Part shown: positions 1 through 7,778 of the stretch, piece by piece
Position numbering within the stretch: the first letter of the stretch is position 1
How the letters are laid out: every line of letters begins with the position of its first letter
Source of the DNA: Rhodospirillales bacterium
GTDB lineage: Bacteria; Pseudomonadota; Alphaproteobacteria; Micavibrionales; Micavibrionaceae
Length of the DNA: 64,000 nt
NCBI GenBank assembly: GCA_020638155.1
Contig: JACKJB010000001.1
Span: 310,001 to 374,000, forward strand
Direction of reading: 5' to 3'
Translations under genes and position numbers: made by a program
Notes under the pieces: model-generated
Told to the model about the DNA's origin: nothing
The model's input: the letters and a program-made list of their open reading frames with translations, nothing else
Databases searched by the model: none

Positions 1-1758
1 AACGCGGTCGAGTATTTCGTGTCCTATTACGATTACTACCAGCCCGAAGCCTACGTGCCCAAAACTGATACCTTCATCGAAAAAGATTCTTCGATTAACG
101 AGCAGATCGACCGGATGCGCCACGCCGCGACGCGGGCGCTGTTCGAGCGGCGGGACTGCATTATCGTCGCCTCGGTGTCCTCGATTTACGGTCTTGGGTC
201 CAAGGAAGATTACCAGGCGATGACCGTGGACATTAAAAAGGGCGACCGCATGGACCGGCAGGAGCTGATCGCCCGCCTTGTCACGCTGCAATATACCCGC
301 AACGATATTGCGTTCGAGCGCGGCACGTTCCGGGTGCGCGGTGACACGGTGGAGCTGTTCCCCTCGCACATGGCCGATTCCGCGTGGCGTTTTTCCTTCT
401 TCGGCGACGAGATCGAGCAGGTGGTGGAGTTCGACGCGCTGACCGGGGCGAAAACGGCGAAGATGGAGTCTGTGCGCATCTATGCGAATTCGCACTACAT
501 CACCCCCGGCCCGACGATGAAGCAGGCGATGGACCAGATCAAAGCCGACCTGAAAGAGCGGCTGGCGTATTTCGAGTCCAAAAATATGCTGCTCGAAGCC
601 CAGCGCCTGGCGCAACGGACGCAGTTCGATCTTGAAATGATGCAGGCGCAGGGCTTTTGTTCCGGCATTGAAAACTACTCGCGCTATCTCACCGGGCGCG
701 CGGCGGGTGAGCCGCCGCCAACGCTGATCGAATATCTGCCCGACGATGCGATCATGTTCATCGATGAAAGCCATGTCATGGTGCCGCAGCTCCGCGCGAT
801 GTATAACGGCGACCAGAAACGCAAATCCGTTCTTTCTGAGTATGGTTTCCGCCTGCCGAGTGCGCTCGATAACCGCCCACTGAAATTCGAGGAATGGAAC
901 GATTTCCGCCCGCAGACCATCTTTGTTTCCGCCACGCCCGGCCCGTGGGAGCTGGAGCAAACCGGCGGCAGCTTCGCCGAGCAGGTCGTGCGCCCGACCG
1001 GGCTGGTCGATCCCCCGGTCGAAATCCGCCCGACCACGCACCAGGTCGATAATCTGATGCACGAAGCCAAGGAAATCGTAGAGCAGGGCGGACGGATGCT
1101 CGTCACCACGCTGACCAAGAAAATGGCCGAAGCGCTGACCGAATATCTCACTGAAAACGGCCTCAAAGTCCGCTACATGCACAGCGATGTCGATACGCTG
1201 GAGCGGATTGAAATCATCCGTGACCTGCGCCTTGGTCAGTTCGATATTCTCGTCGGCATCAACCTGCTGCGCGAAGGGCTGGACATTCCCGAATGTATGC
1301 GGGTGATGATCTTGGACGCCGATAAAGAAGGTTATTTGCGCAGCAAAACCAGCCTCATACAAACCATCGGCCGCGCCGCCCGGAACGTCGATGCCAAAGC
1401 GATCCTCTACGCCGACAAGACCACAGACTCAATGAAAGCCGCCTTAGAAGAAACCGCCCGCCGCCGCGAAAAACAAATGGCTTACAACGCAGAGCACAAC
1501 ATCACCCCCGCCAGCGTCAAAAAATCCATCGGCGACGTCATCAACAGCGTCTACGAACGCGACCACATGACCGTCCCCAAAGTGGCAGGCCTGTCCGACG
1601 CCGAACAAACCGCGCTGGAAACCCCGGAAGGGCTGGCGAAATACATCAAAAAGCTGCAAAAGCAGATGCACGAAGCCGCGGGGAATCTGGAGTTCGAAGA
1701 AGCGGCGCGGATTCGGGATGAGATCCGCAAACTCGAGCAGGTCGACCTCGGCCTCTAA
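1..1758 (+). CDS. uvrB: UvrABC excinuclease subunit B (5' end outside window)
   Basis: Damage-verifying helicase-like subunit of nucleotide excision repair; it loads onto DNA with UvrA and recruits UvrC. The frame is open from base 1, so the N-terminal Walker A part lies outside the window. Visible are the beta-hairpin region (SYYDYYQPEAYVP, then DSSINEQIDRMRHAAT), the helicase motifs (FIDESH, FVSATPG, LREGLDIPE, QTIGRAARN) and the C-terminal UVR motif (LEFEEAARIRDEIRKLE) that contacts UvrC. About 585 residues remain of a usual 660-720. UvrC is encoded about 56 kb downstream on the same strand, so the two are not an operon. No alphaproteobacterial LexA box can be judged because the promoter is missing. 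Confidence 0.97.
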   Translation, partial: NAVEYFVSYYDYYQPEAYVPKTDTFIEKDSSINEQIDRMRHAATRALFERRDCIIVASVSSIYGLGSKEDYQAMTVDIKKGDRMDRQELIARLVTLQYTRNDIAFERGTFRVRGDTVELFPSHMADSAWRFSFFGDEIEQVVEFDALTGAKTAKMESVRIYANSHYITPGPTMKQAMDQIKADLKERLAYFESKNMLLEAQRLAQRTQFDLEMMQAQGFCSGIENYSRYLTGRAAGEPPPTLIEYLPDDAIMFIDESHVMVPQLRAMYNGDQKRKSVLSEYGFRLPSALDNRPLKFEEWNDFRPQTIFVSATPGPWELEQTGGSFAEQVVRPTGLVDPPVEIRPTTHQVDNLMHEAKEIVEQGGRMLVTTLTKKMAEALTEYLTENGLKVRYMHSDVDTLERIEIIRDLRLGQFDILVGINLLREGLDIPECMRVMILDADKEGYLRSKTSLIQTIGRAARNVDAKAILYADKTTDSMKAALEETARRREKQMAYNAEHNITPASVKKSIGDVINSVYERDHMTVPKVAGLSDAEQTALETPEGLAKYIKKLQKQMHEAAGNLEFEEAARIRDEIRKLEQVDLGL

Positions 1759-1760
1759 AT

Positions 1761-1834
1761 CTCTCCCTTGCCCCACCGGGGAGAGGGTTGCGCAGGCTTA
1801 GGCGTTTACGCCTTAGCCGTAGCTGGGTGAGGGG
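1761..1834. repeat. Dispersed palindromic repeat, CTCTCCC...GGGAGAGGG type
   Basis: Starts 2 bases after the uvrB stop. It carries CTCTCCC / GGGAGAGGG arms followed by a GCTTA..AGCCGTAG..GGGTGAGGG tail. The same layout recurs after uvrC (59571-59640), so this is an interspersed element placed behind genes and perhaps also acts as a terminator-like structure. Confidence 0.7.
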
Positions 1835-1886
1835 GAAACAGTGTTTGTTTTTTACCACGAAGTCACGAAGATACCCCACCTCCCAC

Positions 1887-1975
1887 CGTCATTGCGAGGC
1901 GGCGCAGCCAACGAAGCAATCCAGAAAACCTGCCATACGAAAAAACTGGATTGCTTCGCTCCGCTCGCAATGACG
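1887..1975. repeat. Dispersed palindromic repeat (CGTCATTGCGAG / CTCGCAATGACG)
   Basis: An 89-bp near-perfect palindrome: outer arms CGTCATTGCGAG and CTCGCAATGACG, inner arms GAAGCAATCCAG and CTGGATTGCTTC. Repeats of this wording are common in alphaproteobacterial intergenic DNA. No gene is seen in it; small ORFs across it are spurious. Confidence 0.8.
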
Positions 1976-1984
1976 CTGTTTTGT

Positions 1985-2030
1985 CGTCATTCCGGACAAG
2001 CGAACAACGTGAGCGCCGATCCGGAATCCT
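1985..2030. repeat. Dispersed palindromic repeat (CGTCATTCCGG / CCGGAATCC)
   Basis: A short palindromic element with ends CGTCATTCCGG and CCGGAATCC, directly after the preceding repeat. Together, 1759-2156 holds three different repeat families and no credible gene. Confidence 0.65.
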
Positions 2031-2156
2031 GCGCAAATACGCCGTAGCTTTAGCGAAGGCGGAAGCTGCCTCAACTTTTAAATGGAAAATATAATAAGGA
2101 ACGTATAAATAGAATGAAGAGGATTTATACGGTTAGTTTGATTAGGAGTTAAAATT

Positions 2157-2474
2157 GTGCAAAAAAACGTACTTCAAGATAAAAGAATAGCCGCGATTTC
2201 TAAGAAATACGGTAAGTTCTTTAGTGTGCAGAATGATGCCTTGGTTTTAGTAGGCCAACCTCCTTGGAATAGCCCGCCTTTTTCTGCAAATAATAATCAG
2301 GTTTATCCTTGTTACGCAACTGATGCCGATCTTATAGGTTTAGGCATGATACTAGAACGTGAAGGAATTACTTATTCCCGTCGGCAAACGGTATATGCTT
2401 TGCACCATGTCTTAGGTTTGGAGCCTAAGAAAAGACTTGTTTTATACACAACGAATGTGCCCGTTAAAACTTAA
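2157..2474 (+). CDS. Hypothetical protein, AT-rich orphan (105 aa)
   Basis: GTG start chosen because AGGAG lies 8 bases upstream (2144-2148). No signal peptide, membrane segment or family that I recognise. The centre is rich in Pro/Asn (QPPWNSPPFSANNNQVYP). Base composition is much more AT-rich than uvrB, as in the next gene, and the pair is bracketed by dispersed repeats on both sides, suggesting an acquired or degrading segment. Confidence 0.6.
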   Translation: MQKNVLQDKRIAAISKKYGKFFSVQNDALVLVGQPPWNSPPFSANNNQVYPCYATDADLIGLGMILEREGITYSRRQTVYALHHVLGLEPKKRLVLYTTNVPVKT

Positions 2475-2505
2475 AGTTTATACAATATATTGAGAAGATA
2501 AGTTT

Positions 2506-3018
2506 ATGAAGATATTGGTAAAAAACACAATAAGCTGTGTAGTTTTAATTATTTTTCTCTCCAGTTATTCATTAGCCCAAGCTAATGAAAATATCTGTAT
2601 GTCGGATGAAGAACTTCATGCTTATTTAGAATCACAGTTGGCGTTGTGTACAGGAGCGATTAGCGGCGTTTGTGCAGGCAAATATACAGATATGCATACC
2701 GAAATCTTTGCTTTGGCTGAATCTATTGAAAAACAATATGCTGATGAAGCGCAAAGATATGTTCATTTATCTTCTCAGCCCTTTATTCGCATTTACGGTG
2801 ATAAAGGAGTAGAACGTAGAAACGAAGCTCTAGAGAGTGATTGTAAGTTAGCCATAGAAAATGCTCAAACCTATACAGTTGAGCAGTGCCAAAATCATAT
2901 TGGTTATTGGAAAGCTCTTTTATATTCAGAAGATTGGGCGTTAGCTACGGAGAAGCTTATAGAGCCTATATGGCAGGAAAACAGAAATAAGGTTTCTAAA
3001 TGTCGAACCACTTTATAG
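2506..3018 (+). CDS. Hypothetical secreted Cys-containing protein (170 aa)
   Basis: Begins with a clear Sec signal peptide (Lys-rich start, hydrophobic CVVLIIFLSSYSLAQA with an AQA cleavage site near residue 26). The mature part has Cys in several places (ICMSDEE, ALCTGAISGVCAGKY, SDCKLA, VEQCQNH, SKCRTTL), suggesting disulfides in the periplasm. It lies 31 bases after the preceding AT-rich gene with which it may be transcribed. Family not recognised. Confidence 0.65.
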   Translation: MKILVKNTISCVVLIIFLSSYSLAQANENICMSDEELHAYLESQLALCTGAISGVCAGKYTDMHTEIFALAESIEKQYADEAQRYVHLSSQPFIRIYGDKGVERRNEALESDCKLAIENAQTYTVEQCQNHIGYWKALLYSEDWALATEKLIEPIWQENRNKVSKCRTTL

Positions 3019-3094
3019 ATCCCGACTGTGCTCACAATGATAAAAAGTGTTCCCAATTAGGGTGGTACCAATGGGGTCGGAGTAAATCGAAAAG

Positions 3095-3181
3095 CCTCCG
3101 CGAAACTCTGTGTTCTCTGTGTCTCTGTGGTGAAAAATACAGTAGTACCCAAAGGGTGACCAGAACCCCGCTTTCGCGGGG
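3095..3181. repeat. Two dispersed repeat units
   Basis: The stretch 3019-3258 holds no gene. It contains a CTCTGTGTTCTCTGTGTCTC-type unit (3095-3137) and a short hairpin CCCCGC TTTC GCGGGG (3166-3181). Both resemble interspersed intergenic repeats and mark the right flank of the AT-rich pair. Confidence 0.5.
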
Positions 3182-3258
3182 ATGACACCAGGAGGCGGAA
3201 TGACCCTGCTGCGCCCTTTGGGCTTCGCAGGGCAGGCTGATTAGGGTAGAATTTTTCT

Positions 3259-3849
3259 ATGAAACCCAAACTCATCATCTTCGCCGGGGCCAACGGCTCC
3301 GGTAAAACCACGGCGGCGGAATATTTGTTGCCGCGCCTGCGGGTTAAAGAATTTGTCAATGCCGATGAAATCGCGCGCGGGCTGTCCCCGATGAACGCGG
3401 GCGGGCAGGCCTTGGCGGCGGGTAAGCTGGTCTTGTCCCGTACGGACGATCTGATTGTTAAAGGTCGTTCTTTTGCCATTGAAACGACCTTGTCCGGTAA
3501 CCATCTGAAAAAGATTATTAAAAAGGCACACGATGCCGACTATATCATTGAAATGCACTATATCTTTTGTGCCGATATCAACCTTAATTTGAAGCGCATT
3601 AAATACCGTGTACAGCAGGGCGGGCATCATGTCCCTGCCGATGATGTCCGCCGCCGCTATTGGCGCAGCTTAAAAAACTGGCTCGTTTACAAGAATATGT
3701 GTGATATAATGGCTCTATACGATACGACAGCGGGCAATCTAGTGAAATTTGCCCATAAAACAGACGGTATCGAAGGTTTTGTAATTTACGACAGCGATCT
3801 GGCCAAAAGATTCTCAGGTCGCGTGATTGAGGCAAGAGATGATCATTGA
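3259..3849 (+). CDS. Zeta-toxin-like P-loop kinase (COG4185 type)
   Basis: A 196-aa predicted ATP-binding protein. Walker A motif FAGANGSGKTT sits at residues 8-18, followed by the NADEIARG motif and the ETTLSG motif at about residue 75, the pattern of zeta-toxin-like kinases (phosphoryl transfer to UDP-sugars in true zeta toxins; substrate unknown here). The Arg-rich RRRYWRSLKNW segment near residue 130 fits the lid. It overlaps the small downstream gene, an arrangement usual for this family in which the partner is a possible antitoxin. Function as a toxin is inference. Confidence 0.8.
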   Translation: MKPKLIIFAGANGSGKTTAAEYLLPRLRVKEFVNADEIARGLSPMNAGGQALAAGKLVLSRTDDLIVKGRSFAIETTLSGNHLKKIIKKAHDADYIIEMHYIFCADINLNLKRIKYRVQQGGHHVPADDVRRRYWRSLKNWLVYKNMCDIMALYDTTAGNLVKFAHKTDGIEGFVIYDSDLAKRFSGRVIEARDDH

Positions 3850-4018
3850 AGGCAGGATAGCAAAAGCCAAACCGAAAAACGCCCTCGCAGGCGCGATTGA
3901 TGTTGCCATTGAAAAAGCAGAGCGTTACGGCACCCCCCTTGTCATCAAGCGTAATGGCAAGATCGAGGAGCTGACACCGAAGCAAATGCGACGTCTTTCA
4001 AAAAGCGGAAACTCTTAA
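3839..4018 (+). CDS. Small partner of zeta-like kinase, putative antitoxin (59 aa)
   Basis: ATG start at 3839 chosen; a TTG 12 bases upstream is possible. It overlaps the kinase gene by 11 bases, implying translational coupling. The basic protein ends in a conserved-looking module (GTPLVIKRNGKIEELTPKQM) that I know as the common neighbour of COG4185 kinases. No DNA-binding motif is evident. Antitoxin activity is inferred only from pairing. Confidence 0.6.
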   Translation: MIIEGRIAKAKPKNALAGAIDVAIEKAERYGTPLVIKRNGKIEELTPKQMRRLSKSGNS

Positions 4019-4138
4019 TTACGCCGTCATTTTCTGTTTTGGGATCAATGGAGACGGAGTAAATTGATTTTCCTTTAGGTGGGAATAGTGGCGGCGTAAA
4101 TTAATTTTTGCTATACTAACCCTATCAACACCACAGAT

Positions 4139-4160
4139 GCGCCCGGCGGGCGCTTTTTTT
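4139..4160 (+). terminator. Rho-independent terminator
   Basis: Stem GCGCCC / GGGCGC with a 3-base loop, followed by a run of T. It lies 120 bases after the kinase/partner pair. Confidence 0.65.
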
Positions 4161-4257
4161 ATGGCGGGCGGACTTAGTCCTCTTTTTTTGTGATCTATAT
4201 CAATATGTTATGCGGGGGGTGGACTAAGCGGGACTGGGCTTAGTCCGCTTATCCGTC

Positions 4258-4340
4258 CTGTCATTTCGAACGTATGTGAAAAATTTCCTGCCGTTCCGTC
4301 GTGAGATTTCTCCGGTGCTTCGCACCGTTCGAAATGACAG
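4258..4340. repeat. Dispersed palindromic repeat (TCATTTCGAACG family)
   Basis: Perfect 15-bp inverted arms CTGTCATTTCGAACG (4258-4272) and CGTTCGAAATGACAG (4326-4340) enclosing GAGATTTCTCC-type sequence. Immediately upstream (4166-4257) the motif GGACTTAGTCC / GGACTAAGC recurs. No gene in 4019-4362. Confidence 0.75.
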
Positions 4341-4362
4341 GCCAGAGAAAGGAGTACACCTT

Positions 4363-4557
4363 ATGGATGATAAAAACTATTTCCAGGAATATGTCGAAAC
4401 GACGATGCATGAATTTAAGACTCATATTTCCCGTTATGTACGGATGATGGAGGCCGGGCTGTACAAAGCCGTGATCGTCAAGCGCGGGACTAAGCCCGTC
4501 GGGGTGTTCATGCTGCATCCCGATGCGCGAAAAGCGAAGAAAGATAAAGGCAAATAA
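4363..4557 (+). CDS. Phd/YefM-like antitoxin, orphan (64 aa)
   Basis: ATG at 4363 preceded by AAAGGAG. The sequence TTMHEFKTHISRYVRMMEAG followed by AVIVKRGTKPVGVFML matches the N-terminal fold of prevent-host-death antitoxins: the short helix that reaches into DNA, then the strand carrying the (K/R)xGxPV motif. The acidic toxin-binding tail is replaced by a Lys-rich end, and no toxin gene follows (cspA lies downstream on the other strand). It may be an orphan repressor or a remnant. Confidence 0.65.
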   Translation: MDDKNYFQEYVETTMHEFKTHISRYVRMMEAGLYKAVIVKRGTKPVGVFMLHPDARKAKKDKGK

Positions 4558-4595
4558 AATACGGGCTGCCCTTGTTCAAAAGGACAGCCCGTATT
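4558..4595. terminator. Bidirectional hairpin terminator
   Basis: Arms AATACGGGCTGCC / GGACAGCCCGTATT around an 11-base loop lie between the convergent Phd-like and cspA genes; minus-strand transcripts end in TTTTATTTG. It serves both. Confidence 0.7.
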
Positions 4596-4617
4596 GGAAA
4601 CTTTTCTACGATAGGGC

Positions 4618-4824
4618 TTAGGCCGCTTCGCTGAGGTTGCAGGCAGATGTTTTGCCGTTTCTCTCTTCGGTTTCGTAGTTGACTTTCTGGCCTTCGTTCA
4701 GACCGCGCAGGCCTGCTTTTTCAACGGCGCTGATGTGAACGAACACGTCGTTACCACCGTTTTCTGGTTCGATGAAGCCGTAGCCTTTTTGGTTGTTAAA
4801 CCATTTTACTGTACCGGTTGCCAT
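4618..4824 (-). CDS. cspA: Cold-shock domain protein
   Basis: 68-aa single OB-fold RNA chaperone. Both RNA-binding motifs are intact: RNP1 KGYGFIEPE and RNP2 VFVHISAV. The start MATGTVKWFNNQ is the family start and is preceded by AAAGGAG; a longer in-frame reading is not needed. An upstream leader of over 150 bases without a gene fits the long 5' UTR usual for csp genes. A paralogue lies at 15395-15601. Confidence 0.95.
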   Translation of the reverse strand: MATGTVKWFNNQKGYGFIEPENGGNDVFVHISAVEKAGLRGLNEGQKVNYETEERNGKTSACNLSEAA

Positions 4825-5062
4825 GAATGATCTCCTTTGCAAAGCGGTGTTATGTGCCGCGCTGAGCGACCGTGCGCAGCGCTTGTGGCGTAGTCTGATG
4901 CTGAGACCGATACCCTGGTCAAATCAAACCGAACTTTTTGTAAGGGGGAGGTTATCCATGCCCGGATTGGAAAATCGATTGGGCGTCTTATAAAAGGTCG
5001 TGTCTTCTTAATAGGTGGTCGTATCAAACCGCCCGCATTTACGCATGTTTTCGGGTATTTCG

Positions 5063-5398
5063 TCAAGATAATTCGTTCGTGCGCGGGGCCGGCGGGTTGT
5101 GGGCGTAGAAGCTGGCAAAGGCCTGTTCGCGGCGCAGGACGCGGTCTGACGGGCGAGGCAGCCGTTCCCGCTCGCAATAGCGGAGCAGAACTTCGGCGAT
5201 GTTGAGCGGATTAGTATCCAAACCCGCGATTTCCATCAGGTCCAGCTGGTGCTTTACATACGCCGGATGGTGGCTGGTCCAGCGCGCGACACAATCCGCC
5301 GTGAGGCCGTAATTGGTCTCATCGTCCAGCTCCGGCGGGAGCGGGGCGCATATATGTTTTTCGACGAAGCGCCGGAATGTATCTTTTATATTTATCAT
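5063..5398 (-). CDS. Hypothetical protein (111 aa)
   Basis: Soluble, no signal peptide or membrane segment. Contains LPPELDDETNYGLTADCVARW and a C-terminal basic stretch RERLPRPSDRVLRRE. It is divergent from the repeat protein at 5514 across a very AT-rich 115-bp gap. I do not recognise a family. Confidence 0.6.
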   Translation of the reverse strand: MINIKDTFRRFVEKHICAPLPPELDDETNYGLTADCVARWTSHHPAYVKHQLDLMEIAGLDTNPLNIAEVLLRYCERERLPRPSDRVLRREQAFASFYAHNPPAPRTNELS

Positions 5399-5477
5399 TA
5401 AACTTAGTCCGCTTCAAAAGTTTTTATTTACATAATATAAAATCGGGGTGATTGTCAATAAGGAATGCGGCTTTTTC

Positions 5478-5506
5478 TTGAGGTTATATACATAATAATG
5501 ATATAG
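5478..5506 (+). promoter_or_regulatory. Candidate promoter, possibly giving a leaderless mRNA
   Basis: TTGAGG (5478-5483), 17-base spacer, ATATAG (5501-5506). Transcription would begin about 7 bases later, on or next to the ATG at 5514, and no Shine-Dalgarno sequence precedes that ATG. Confidence 0.4.
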
Positions 5507-5513
5507 CTATTAT

Positions 5514-6932
5514 ATGCTTACAAAAGACAATCATGAGGTTTCCGGCCAATATTACCGGGTTGATGATCGCACAGTCCTGAATTTGGGGACGCTGACAAGC
5601 TTATGGCGCAGTCGGGGCGGTTTGTTCGGGAATAAGGAACACCGCCTGTCCTACAGCTCTACGGGGGAGTCCCTGTCGGTGCCGCTGGCGGAAGATCAAA
5701 TCAAAACGCTGTTTAACAAGCTGGCCGATGACGGGACGTTCATCCGCATCGGGGAAAAGTTGATTAATACCAAAACGCTGCAAAGCCTGCGGTATGAGTC
5801 CGGTAAGCTGTATTACCAGCAGCCCGGCGATGACGGGGAAGAGAAAATCAGCCGCGCAGACGCCGATGCTATTTTCAGCCGTCTGACCGAACAAAAGCGT
5901 TTCATGCGGATCGGCGATCATGTGGTTAATATGAACAAGGTCGTGAACGCCTGGTTCGTCAAAAGCGGGTTTTTGAGCAATAGCAGTCTTCACATCAACT
6001 TTATGGGATCATCGAATATCGAGATCGATATGGAACGGCAGAAAGCGCAGGCCGTGATGGCCGATATGACGCAGCGCCCGCAATTTTCGATGGTTGGCAA
6101 GGAAGTCGTCAATGTCGCGCTGGGCGGGAATGTCTGGATTGAAGGCAAGGATCTGCATATTACCTATCCGGGAACAAGCTGCACTGTGCCGATTGAAGAA
6201 TCGCGCGCAGCGACGGTCATGGGTTTATTCAGCGACAAGTTCGGATATGAGACGGTCGCCGGGCAAAAACTGAACAGGAATATTACATCCAGTCTTTGGG
6301 CGTATAAGGGCGGCTGGTTCTTTGGCCGTGATGATCTGAGTTTCAAGATCCTGAATAAGGAAGGCTATATCAATACATCTTTTGAGAAAGCAAAAGCTGT
6401 TCGCGATAAAATGGCCGATGGGGATGATTATGTGCGGATTGATAAATTTGCCGAAAACATCAATTCGCTGGCGTATTTGCGCTATGACGGCAAGCGCCTT
6501 TATATGCGCCAGGGGACCAGCGACAGTGATTATAAAATGGATCGTGATTCCGCAGAGACGCTTTTGGCCAAGGTTGCCCGCAATGAAAAATTTGTGCAGG
6601 TCGGTGACTGGCTGGTCAATGTCGAAATGATCGGCGGTGCGGCTTATGATGACAAGACTCTGGCGCTTCGTGTCGGGCAGGCGACCAAGGATGTGCGGCT
6701 TTCCGAAGAGCAGGCTAAGGCCGTTCTGGATAAGATTTGTGCGTATGGTGAAGATAAAAAAATGGCAGAGCTGAAACGCCGTGAGGCGATGAATGAAGAC
6801 CCGTCGATCGCGTTTGATGCGGACTTGCTGGCCGATGTTTATGAAGAAATTGCCAGCGCCCAGACGAATACCCTTGTTATGATGGTCGCGGTCAATGCCG
6901 CTGTGAGTGCTTCTGTGAGTGCCGGGCGCTGA
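5514..6932 (+). CDS. Tandem-repeat protein of about seven 55-60-aa modules, unknown function
   Basis: 472 aa with no signal peptide. The protein is built from about seven modules, each starting with an F/Y-x-x-(I/V)G-x-x-(L/V)N core (FIRIGEKLIN, FMRIGDHVVN, FSMVGKEVVN, YVRIDKFAEN, FVQVGDWLVN) and ending in an Ala-rich helix (ADADAIFSRL, AQAVMADM, AETLLAKV, AKAVLDKI). Odd modules have a longer W-rich strand (SLWRSRGGLFG, AWFVKSGFLS, SLWAYKGGWFFG), even ones a short one (LRYESGKLYY, LRYDGKRLYM), so the true unit may be a two-module super-repeat. The tail (430-472) ends in VAVNAAVSASVSAG. The stop codon directly abuts that of the convergent next gene. Confidence 0.75.
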   Translation: MLTKDNHEVSGQYYRVDDRTVLNLGTLTSLWRSRGGLFGNKEHRLSYSSTGESLSVPLAEDQIKTLFNKLADDGTFIRIGEKLINTKTLQSLRYESGKLYYQQPGDDGEEKISRADADAIFSRLTEQKRFMRIGDHVVNMNKVVNAWFVKSGFLSNSSLHINFMGSSNIEIDMERQKAQAVMADMTQRPQFSMVGKEVVNVALGGNVWIEGKDLHITYPGTSCTVPIEESRAATVMGLFSDKFGYETVAGQKLNRNITSSLWAYKGGWFFGRDDLSFKILNKEGYINTSFEKAKAVRDKMADGDDYVRIDKFAENINSLAYLRYDGKRLYMRQGTSDSDYKMDRDSAETLLAKVARNEKFVQVGDWLVNVEMIGGAAYDDKTLALRVGQATKDVRLSEEQAKAVLDKICAYGEDKKMAELKRREAMNEDPSIAFDADLLADVYEEIASAQTNTLVMMVAVNAAVSASVSAGR

Positions 6933-7619
6933 TTATAAAGCGCCGACGGCTGTGTCGTCGGTCATGATAACATCGCCGTCATTGGTGATCTTGAATTTCA
7001 CATCATAAAGGTCGTTACAATACATGACCCGCGTTTCGATCATGAAATCCTTGTTATCGGCGGATGCGATGACCCGTGCGCCTTTGTAGGACCGCATGGC
7101 ACGGGAGATTTCGTATTTGCTCATGCCTTTGAGGTATTCGCTGTTTGCGCTTTCGATGACAAGGAACGGTTCCATCGTTTCCTCGATCACGTTAAAGGCA
7201 CAGAAGAACTTCAGGTAATCAAACACAGTTTCGCCGTTCAGGTTCAGGACGCCGGTTTCGTTCATTTCATGGATATAGGCGCAATTGCCGTTTAACATTA
7301 CGATATGATCGCTATTTTTGAGGAAGAAGATATTGATGTCTTCTTCGGGGAAATCGGACGGCACGAGCGGTGTCACATGGATCAATTGCACCCCGTTATA
7401 AAAGGGCGGTTCTTTATACATGACCTGATGATCGCGCGCTGTCAGAGGATCTTCTCCGCCAGGGCTGATGAAATCGAGAAATTCGTCAGCTTTCGTGTAA
7501 GGTTCCCAGCTTTGATCTTCGGGGTCAAACATATCGAACAGCTTGCGCTCTTTGTGGTGATTGTCGTTTTTATTGGCGCCAAGCTTAGCTTTTTTATCGG
7601 ATACCATATGTTTCCCCAT
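6933..7619 (-). CDS. Hypothetical soluble acidic protein (228 aa)
   Basis: Starts with a Lys/His-rich segment, then an acidic globular body. ATG at 7619 is used; ATG at 7607 is an alternative with a better GGGGA Shine-Dalgarno. No motif or family recognised. The stop codon (6933-6935) touches the stop of the repeat protein with no intergenic base and no hairpin. Confidence 0.6.
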   Translation of the reverse strand: MGKHMVSDKKAKLGANKNDNHHKERKLFDMFDPEDQSWEPYTKADEFLDFISPGGEDPLTARDHQVMYKEPPFYNGVQLIHVTPLVPSDFPEEDINIFFLKNSDHIVMLNGNCAYIHEMNETGVLNLNGETVFDYLKFFCAFNVIEETMEPFLVIESANSEYLKGMSKYEISRAMRSYKGARVIASADNKDFMIETRVMYCNDLYDVKFKITNDGDVIMTDDTAVGAL

Positions 7620-7778
7620 GAAAATCTCTGATCCATAAACAATAGTCTAAAATAGTTAAGAAACTTTTTCGTTAAAAGGCAGAAAAGCGCCAAATTATTG
7701 ATTTATCGCCGCTTCCGGGTATAATTGCGGGGCGTTTATCTCTTTGTTTCCACATTATTTCAGGCACGGATGGATTTC

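Noticed and set aside
1788..2074. Small ORFs between uvrB and 2157
   Set aside because: They consist of translated palindromic repeats.
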